The translations under genes were made by a program, and so were the position numbers. From NCBI GenBank assembly GCA_002387205.1, contig DGLA01000016.1:314358-378357 (forward strand): DNA of 64,000 nt, written 5' to 3'. The notes under the pieces are model-generated. The model saw nothing but the letters and a program-made list of their open reading frames with translations, was not told the origin of the DNA and made no database searches. Numbering within the stretch: position 1 is the first letter of the stretch; each line of letters opens with the position of its first letter. This document shows positions 59,322 to 64,000 of the stretch, piece after piece. The stretch comes from Stutzerimonas stutzeri. GTDB taxonomy: Bacteria > Pseudomonadota > Gammaproteobacteria > Pseudomonadales > Pseudomonadaceae.

Positions 59322-60769
59322 GCACACTGATGGTTCAGGGCACCACGTCGGACGCCGGCAAGAGCACGCTGGTGACCGCACTGTGCCGTTGGCTTCATCG
59401 CCAGGGCGTAGCGGTGGCGCCGTTCAAACCGCAGAACATGGCGCTCAACAGTGCGGTGACTGCGGCAGGCGGCGAAATCGGTCGCGCGCAGGCGGTTCAG
59501 GCGCAGGCCGCCGGGCTGGCGCCGCACACCGATATGAATCCGGTGCTGCTAAAGCCCAACAGTGATATCGGTGCACAGGTGATCATCCACGGTCGTGCAG
59601 TCAGCAACATGAACGCCGTGGCTTACCATGACTACAAGCGCGTGGCGATGGAGGCGGTGTTGGCCTCGCATCAGCGGCTGCGCGAGTCGTATCAGGTGGT
59701 AGTCGTCGAGGGTGCCGGCTCGCCCGCGGAAATCAACCTGCGCGCCAACGACATCGCCAACATGGGTTTTGCCGAAGCGGTGGACTGCCCGGTGATCCTG
59801 ATCGCCGATATCGACAAGGGTGGCGTCTTTGCGCACCTGGTCGGCACCCTGGAACTGCTCAGCCCGAGCGAGCAGGCGCGGGTGCAGGGCTTCGTGATCA
59901 ACCGATTCCGTGGTGACATCGCACTGCTGCAGCCGGGGCTGGACTGGCTGGAACAGCGTACCGGCAAGCCGGTCCTCGGCGTGTTGCCCTATCTGACGGA
60001 GTTCCACCTCGAAGCAGAGGACGCAATCGACGTGCGTCAGTCGGCCAAGGCCGAGCGGACCCTCAAGGTGGTGGTGCCGGCGTTACCGCGGATCAGCAAC
60101 CATACCGACTTCGACCCGCTGCGCCTGCATCCTCAGGTGGACCTGCGATTCGTCGGCCCCGGCCAGGCAATCCCGGGTGCGGATCTGATCATCCTGCCGG
60201 GCTCCAAGAGCGTTCGCGCGGACCTCGCCTGGCTGCGCGAGAACGGTTGGGAGACCGCAATCCAGCGTCATCTGCGCTACGGCGGCAAGCTGCTCGGCAT
60301 CTGTGGGGGACTGCAAATGCTGGGTGAGCAGATTGCCGACCCCCTCGGGCTGGAGGGCCCGGCTGGGCTGAGCGACGGTCTTGGCCTGCTGGAATTGAGC
60401 ACCGAGCTGGCGGCGCAAAAGCAGCTGCGTAATGTCAGCGGTCGCCTGCTGATAGGGGATGCTCCGATCAGCGGCTACGAAATCCATGCCGGCGTCAGCT
60501 CTGGCGCGGCGCTCGAGCGGGCTGCGGTAGAGCTCGACGATGGCCGCATGGAAGGCGCTATCAGCCCGGATGGACAGGTGCTCGGCACCTATCTTCATGG
60601 CCTTTTCGAAACCCCCGACGCCTGCCAGGCGCTCTTGCGCTGGGCCGGGTTGGGCGAGGTGCTGCGTGTCGATTACCACGCGTTGCGCGAACGTGACATC
60701 GATCGTCTGGCCGATCTGGTCGAGGCGTACCTGGACACGCCTCGGCTGAAAAGCCTGTGCGGTCTGTAA
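59318..60769 (+). CDS. cobQ: Cobyric acid synthase
   Basis: CobQ performs the four remaining amidations giving adenosylcobyric acid. The 483-residue protein has the P-loop QGTTSDAGKST near residue 6-16, KPQNMALNS, and the glutaminase Cys in LGICGGLQMLG near residue 330. Length is normal for the family. Confidence 0.96.
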   Translation: MSTLMVQGTTSDAGKSTLVTALCRWLHRQGVAVAPFKPQNMALNSAVTAAGGEIGRAQAVQAQAAGLAPHTDMNPVLLKPNSDIGAQVIIHGRAVSNMNAVAYHDYKRVAMEAVLASHQRLRESYQVVVVEGAGSPAEINLRANDIANMGFAEAVDCPVILIADIDKGGVFAHLVGTLELLSPSEQARVQGFVINRFRGDIALLQPGLDWLEQRTGKPVLGVLPYLTEFHLEAEDAIDVRQSAKAERTLKVVVPALPRISNHTDFDPLRLHPQVDLRFVGPGQAIPGADLIILPGSKSVRADLAWLRENGWETAIQRHLRYGGKLLGICGGLQMLGEQIADPLGLEGPAGLSDGLGLLELSTELAAQKQLRNVSGRLLIGDAPISGYEIHAGVSSGAALERAAVELDDGRMEGAISPDGQVLGTYLHGLFETPDACQALLRWAGLGEVLRVDYHALRERDIDRLADLVEAYLDTPRLKSLCGL

Positions 60770-60787
60770 CCTTGGGATGAACACGGC

Positions 60788-61309
60788 ATGATCGAACTGA
60801 TTCTCGGCGGCGCCCGATCCGGCAAAAGCCGGCTGGCCGAGCGCCTGGCGGGCGAGTCCGGCCTGGCGGTTACCTATATCGCCACCAGCCAGCCGCTGGA
60901 CGGCGAGATGAGCACGCGCATCGCCGAGCATCGGGCCCGTCGGCCTGCGCAGTGGGCGCTGGTCGAAGAACCGCTGGCACTGGCGGCTGTGCTGCATGAG
61001 CACGCCGGCGCCGACCGCTGTCTGCTGGTCGATTGCCTGACCCTGTGGCTCACCAATTTACTGATGCAGGATGACCCTGCTCGGCTGGCGCAGGAGCGCG
61101 ACGCCTTTCTCGAATGCCTGGACGAACTTCCGGGTCGCATTCTGCTGGTCAGCAATGAAACCGGGATGGGCGTGGTGCCGCTGGGCGAACTCAGCCGTCG
61201 TTACGTCGATGAGGCTGGCTGGCTGCACCAGGCTCTGGCCGAGCGCTGCCAGCGGGTGGTGTTCACCGTGGCCGGCTTGCCGATGACTCTGAAAGGAGAA
61301 CCGCTTTGA
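60788..61309 (+). CDS. cobU: Adenosylcobinamide kinase/guanylyltransferase
   Basis: This 173-residue bifunctional enzyme (CobP in Pseudomonas naming) phosphorylates adenosylcobinamide and adds GMP. The P-loop GGARSGKS at residues 6-13, HRARRP with the GMP-accepting His and the VSNETGMGVVP motif are present. The downstream gene starts within its stop codon. Confidence 0.95.
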   Translation: MIELILGGARSGKSRLAERLAGESGLAVTYIATSQPLDGEMSTRIAEHRARRPAQWALVEEPLALAAVLHEHAGADRCLLVDCLTLWLTNLLMQDDPARLAQERDAFLECLDELPGRILLVSNETGMGVVPLGELSRRYVDEAGWLHQALAERCQRVVFTVAGLPMTLKGEPL

Positions 61310-62358
61310 CCAGGCATTGGTGGCAGGCTCCCTGTCATGGGCTGGATGAGGCCGCGCGTCAGGCAGCCATCCAGCGCGACGCACAACTGACCAAGCCCGG
61401 TGGCGCGCTGGGGCGTATCGATGCGCTGGTCCCTGGGCTGGCGGCGATGCGTGGGCAGGAACGGCCAAGCGTCGACCCGGTCTGGATCAGCATCTTCGCA
61501 GGCGACCATGGAATTGCGGCGGAGGGCGTCTCGGCCTTTCCGCAGTCGGTGACCGGGCAGATGCTTGCCAACTTCGTCAGCGGCGGGGCGGCGATCAGCG
61601 TTCTGGCCCGTCAGCTGAACGCCAGGCTCGAGGTGATCGACCTTGGCACCGCGATGCCGGTCGGTCCATTGCCAGGCGTTCGGCACCTGGCATTGGGCGC
61701 AGGTACGGCGAACTTCGCCGAGGGGCCCGCGATGAGCATGGATGTCTGTCTGCAGGCGATGCAGGCCGGACGTGACAGCGCGTTGCGTGCCCATGCCGAG
61801 CAATCGGCATTATTCATCGGCGGGGAAATGGGCATCGGCAATACCACAACTGCCGCTGCGCTGGCCTGCGCTTTGCTGGAGTGCGAACCGCACCGCCTGG
61901 CTGGCCCTGGCACTGGTCTGGATGTTGCGGGCGTGGCGCATAAGTGCGCCGTGATCGAGCGTGCATTGGTCTTGCACGGTGGTCAGCACGACACCCTCAG
62001 CTGGATGCAGCGGCTCGGCGGGTTTGAACTGGCCGCGCTCACTGGCGCTTACCTCGCCTGCGCTCAGCAGGGTATCGCAGTGCTGGTGGATGGATTCATC
62101 TGCAGCGTGGCGGCGCTCTGTGCGGTGCGCCTGAATCCCGGTTGCCGCGACTGGCTACTGTTCGCGCACCGGTCGGCGGAGCCCGGACATCTGGCCGTGC
62201 TGGAAGCGTTGGATGCAGAGCCGCTGCTGGATCTCGGTCTGCGGCTGGGTGAGGGCAGTGGCGCCGCCCTGGCGGTGCCTCTGCTACGTCTGGCCTGCGC
62301 GCTGCACGACGAGATGGCGACCTTCGCCGAAGCGGCTGTCGCGGGACGGGGCGAATGA
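61306..62358 (+). CDS. cobT: Nicotinate-nucleotide-dimethylbenzimidazole phosphoribosyltransferase
   Basis: CobT (CobU in Pseudomonas naming) activates dimethylbenzimidazole as alpha-ribazole phosphate. The 350-residue protein has SIFAGDHGIAAEGVSAFPQ, GEMGIGNTTTAAAL and the C-terminal GEGSGAALAVPLL with the catalytic Glu. It starts at a TTG, supported by AAGGAG upstream, and overlaps cobU by four bases. Confidence 0.94.
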   Translation: MTRHWWQAPCHGLDEAARQAAIQRDAQLTKPGGALGRIDALVPGLAAMRGQERPSVDPVWISIFAGDHGIAAEGVSAFPQSVTGQMLANFVSGGAAISVLARQLNARLEVIDLGTAMPVGPLPGVRHLALGAGTANFAEGPAMSMDVCLQAMQAGRDSALRAHAEQSALFIGGEMGIGNTTTAAALACALLECEPHRLAGPGTGLDVAGVAHKCAVIERALVLHGGQHDTLSWMQRLGGFELAALTGAYLACAQQGIAVLVDGFICSVAALCAVRLNPGCRDWLLFAHRSAEPGHLAVLEALDAEPLLDLGLRLGEGSGAALAVPLLRLACALHDEMATFAEAAVAGRGE

Positions 62359-62948
62359 GCCTGCATCTGGACATGCTGCGTCACGGCGAGACAGTTACCG
62401 GCGGTGGTTTTCGTGGACGCCTGGATGATGAGCTGACTGATGTCGGCTGGCAGCAGATGCGCCAGGCGGTGGTGAACGCAGGCCCTTGGGATCGGATCGT
62501 CAGCTCCCCCTTGCGCCGTTGCGCCGCCTTTGCGGCCGAACTGGCGGAGCAGCGTGATCTGCCGATGGAGTTGGAGCCGGATCTGCGTGAACTGGACTTC
62601 GGCCAATGGGAAGGACGCACCGCGGCCGAGCTGATGGTCGATCAGAGCGAGGCGCTGGGTCGCTTCTGGGAAAACCCGTACAGCTTCACCCCACCGGGTG
62701 GCGAGCCGTTGCCCGAGTTCGAAGCGCGCATCCTTACGGCCATCGAACGCCTGACCGACCGTTACGCTGGCGAGCGGATTCTCCTGGTCACTCACGGCGG
62801 CGTGATGCGCCTGCTACTGGCTGAGGCACGGGGTTTGCCGCGAGAGCAGCTGCTGCAGGTGGAGGTTGGCCACGGCGCCATGTTCGGGCTGAAGACCGGC
62901 TTCACCGACGCCATGCTCTGGCTGGAAGAAGCATGCAGCCATTCCTGA
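62355..62948 (+). CDS. cobC: Alpha-ribazole phosphatase, histidine phosphatase family
   Basis: This 197-residue phosphoglycerate-mutase-like protein has the LRHGET catalytic motif near residue 6 and the second His in LLVTHGGVMR. It probably removes the last phosphate of the nucleotide loop (CobC of Salmonella, distinct from the decarboxylase above). The operon position between cobT and cobS supports this. Confidence 0.87.
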   Translation: MSLHLDMLRHGETVTGGGFRGRLDDELTDVGWQQMRQAVVNAGPWDRIVSSPLRRCAAFAAELAEQRDLPMELEPDLRELDFGQWEGRTAAELMVDQSEALGRFWENPYSFTPPGGEPLPEFEARILTAIERLTDRYAGERILLVTHGGVMRLLLAEARGLPREQLLQVEVGHGAMFGLKTGFTDAMLWLEEACSHS

Positions 62949-63664
62949 TCGCCCTGCAGTTCCTTACCATTCTGCCGGTACGTCTGAGCGGGATGCCGCG
63001 GCCTGAGCAGGTTGGGCGGTCGCTGCTTTATTACCCCGTGGTGGGGCTGATCATCGGCGGGCTTTTGTGGTGTGTCGCTCAGATGACTGAAAGCGCGGCA
63101 ATCCCGCTGCAGGCCGCGCTGCTGCTTGCCGTCTGGGTTGCGCTGACCGGCGGGTTGCATCTCGATGGCCTGGCCGACAGCGCCGATGCCTGGTTGGGCG
63201 GGTTCGGTGACCGAGAGCGCACCCTGACCATCATGAAAGACCCGCGCAGCGGGCCGATCGCTGTAGTGGTGCTGGTGCTGGTCCTGTTGCTCAAGTTCGT
63301 CGCGCTCTGGACGCTGCTTGCCGAGGGGCAAAGACTGGCGCTGTTGCTGGCGCCGTTGTTGGGGCGTACGGCGTTGATCGGACTGTTTCTGACGACGCCC
63401 TATGTCCGCACCGGCGGTCTCGGCCAGGCTCTGGCGGAGCACCTCCCCCGCACGGCGGTTCGCAGGGTTCTGGTTGCAGTAGCCGTTCTGTGTCTCCTGG
63501 TTGGCGAGGGCGGTTGGCTGGCGCTGTTGGTAGCTGCCGGAATTAGTGTCCAGGCACGACGGGCGATGTCTCGTCGCATCGGCGGCACCACCGGCGATAC
63601 GGCCGGTGCCTTGCTGGAACTGACCGAATGCGGCGTCCTGGTTGCACTGGCGCTGCAGCTCTGA
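62933..63664 (+). CDS. cobS: Adenosylcobinamide-GDP ribazoletransferase
   Basis: CobS (CobV in Pseudomonas naming) joins alpha-ribazole to adenosylcobinamide-GDP, the last step of the nucleotide loop. The 243-residue polytopic membrane protein shows FLTILPV, the acidic GGLHLDGLADSADAW motif and KDPRSGPIAVV. It overlaps the phosphatase gene by 16 bp and ends the operon, one base before the convergent modC stop. Confidence 0.95.
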   Translation: MQPFLIALQFLTILPVRLSGMPRPEQVGRSLLYYPVVGLIIGGLLWCVAQMTESAAIPLQAALLLAVWVALTGGLHLDGLADSADAWLGGFGDRERTLTIMKDPRSGPIAVVVLVLVLLLKFVALWTLLAEGQRLALLLAPLLGRTALIGLFLTTPYVRTGGLGQALAEHLPRTAVRRVLVAVAVLCLLVGEGGWLALLVAAGISVQARRAMSRRIGGTTGDTAGALLELTECGVLVALALQL

Positions 63665-63665
63665 C

Positions 63666-64000
63666 TCAGCCGAGCAGCGCGACGGTCTTGATCTGCGCCC
63701 ATAGCTGCTTGCCAACGCGAACGTCCAGCTGATCAGCCGAGCGACGACTGATACGCGCCAGCAAGGGCGTGCCCTGAGCGCTCAAGCGCACCAGTACGTG
63801 AGCGGGCGTGTCGGCGGGGACGACCTGCTCGACGCATGCCGGCAACAGGTTATTGATACTGGTGCCTTCGGCCTTGGCCAGGGCCAGGCTGACATCCCGT
63901 GCATGAACGCGAAACCGCAGACCCTGCCCGATGGCTTCGTCGCGCCTGGCCACCAGTACCTCGCCGCCCTGAAACACCAGCCGTGTCAGTTGATAGCTTG
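63666..64000 (-). CDS. modC: Molybdate ABC transporter ATPase ModC, C-terminal part
   Basis: Only the C-terminal region lies in the window; the gene continues past 64000. The sequence (LVFQGGEVLVARRDEAIGQGLRFRVHARDVSLALAKAEGTSINNLLPACV, ending VGKQLWAQIKTVALLG) matches the Mop/TOBE domain of ModC, which binds molybdate. The ATPase domain is not visible. Molybdate uptake would serve NapA. Confidence 0.85.
   Translation of the reverse strand, partial: SYQLTRLVFQGGEVLVARRDEAIGQGLRFRVHARDVSLALAKAEGTSINNLLPACVEQVVPADTPAHVLVRLSAQGTPLLARISRRSADQLDVRVGKQLWAQIKTVALLG

Overview
The window is chromosomal DNA of a high-GC gammaproteobacterium. The gene content points to a denitrifier of the Stutzerimonas (Pseudomonas stutzeri) group: periplasmic nitrate reductase, an E. 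coli-like cytochrome bd, an MSHA-type IV pilus, an NhaD antiporter, pseudomonad REP sequences and pseudomonad gene order around uvrB-gltX and the cobalamin cluster. The species is inferred; no marker gene was compared. I see no prophage, insertion sequence or CRISPR array.

Layout. 1-434: tRNA-Asn on the minus strand followed downstream by exact 147-bp tandem repeats that each carry the tRNA's 3' end. 482-9286: aromatic aminotransferase, uvrB, a two-gene efflux pump with a divergent LysR regulator, and gltX. 9407-9958: a stable-RNA promoter and a doubled tRNA-Ala/tRNA-Glu array with a terminator. 10134-12279: thioesterase, a small exported protein and DNA polymerase IV. 12651-30190: an about 17.5-kb MSHA pilus locus (inner-membrane platform, secretin, ATPases, at least six prepilin-like proteins and a very large MshQ adhesin-like protein), interrupted by a REP pair between mshE and mshG. 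30561-32383: a META lipoprotein pair and a dienelactone-hydrolase-like protein. 32532-36653: napEDABC with an Anr/Fnr-like box upstream. 36962-41861: MFS exporter, SprT protein, two tandem Yip1-like membrane proteins, a DnaJ-related protein and ttcA.

41893-43415 is the most interesting stretch: a DAHP synthase gene preceded by a promoter, a 42-residue leader peptide containing a YYFGYWF run, a strong intrinsic terminator, a second tyrosine/arginine-rich 33-residue mini-gene and a hairpin next to the synthase ribosome-binding site. This looks like a two-stage attenuator for entry into aromatic amino acid synthesis.

43508-53861: Tag-like glycosylase, a DUF2946-type protein, an unknown protein, cydP-cydA-cydB-cydX-ybgE, a sirtuin, two adjacent NlpC/P60 lipoproteins, an HNH protein, nhaD and a metallophosphoesterase. 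54051-63664: a cobalamin riboswitch, a decayed btuB remnant, then a tightly packed late-cobalamin operon (cobO, cobB, bluB, cobD, cobC, cobQ, cobU, cobT, phosphatase, cobS). The window ends inside a minus-strand modC.
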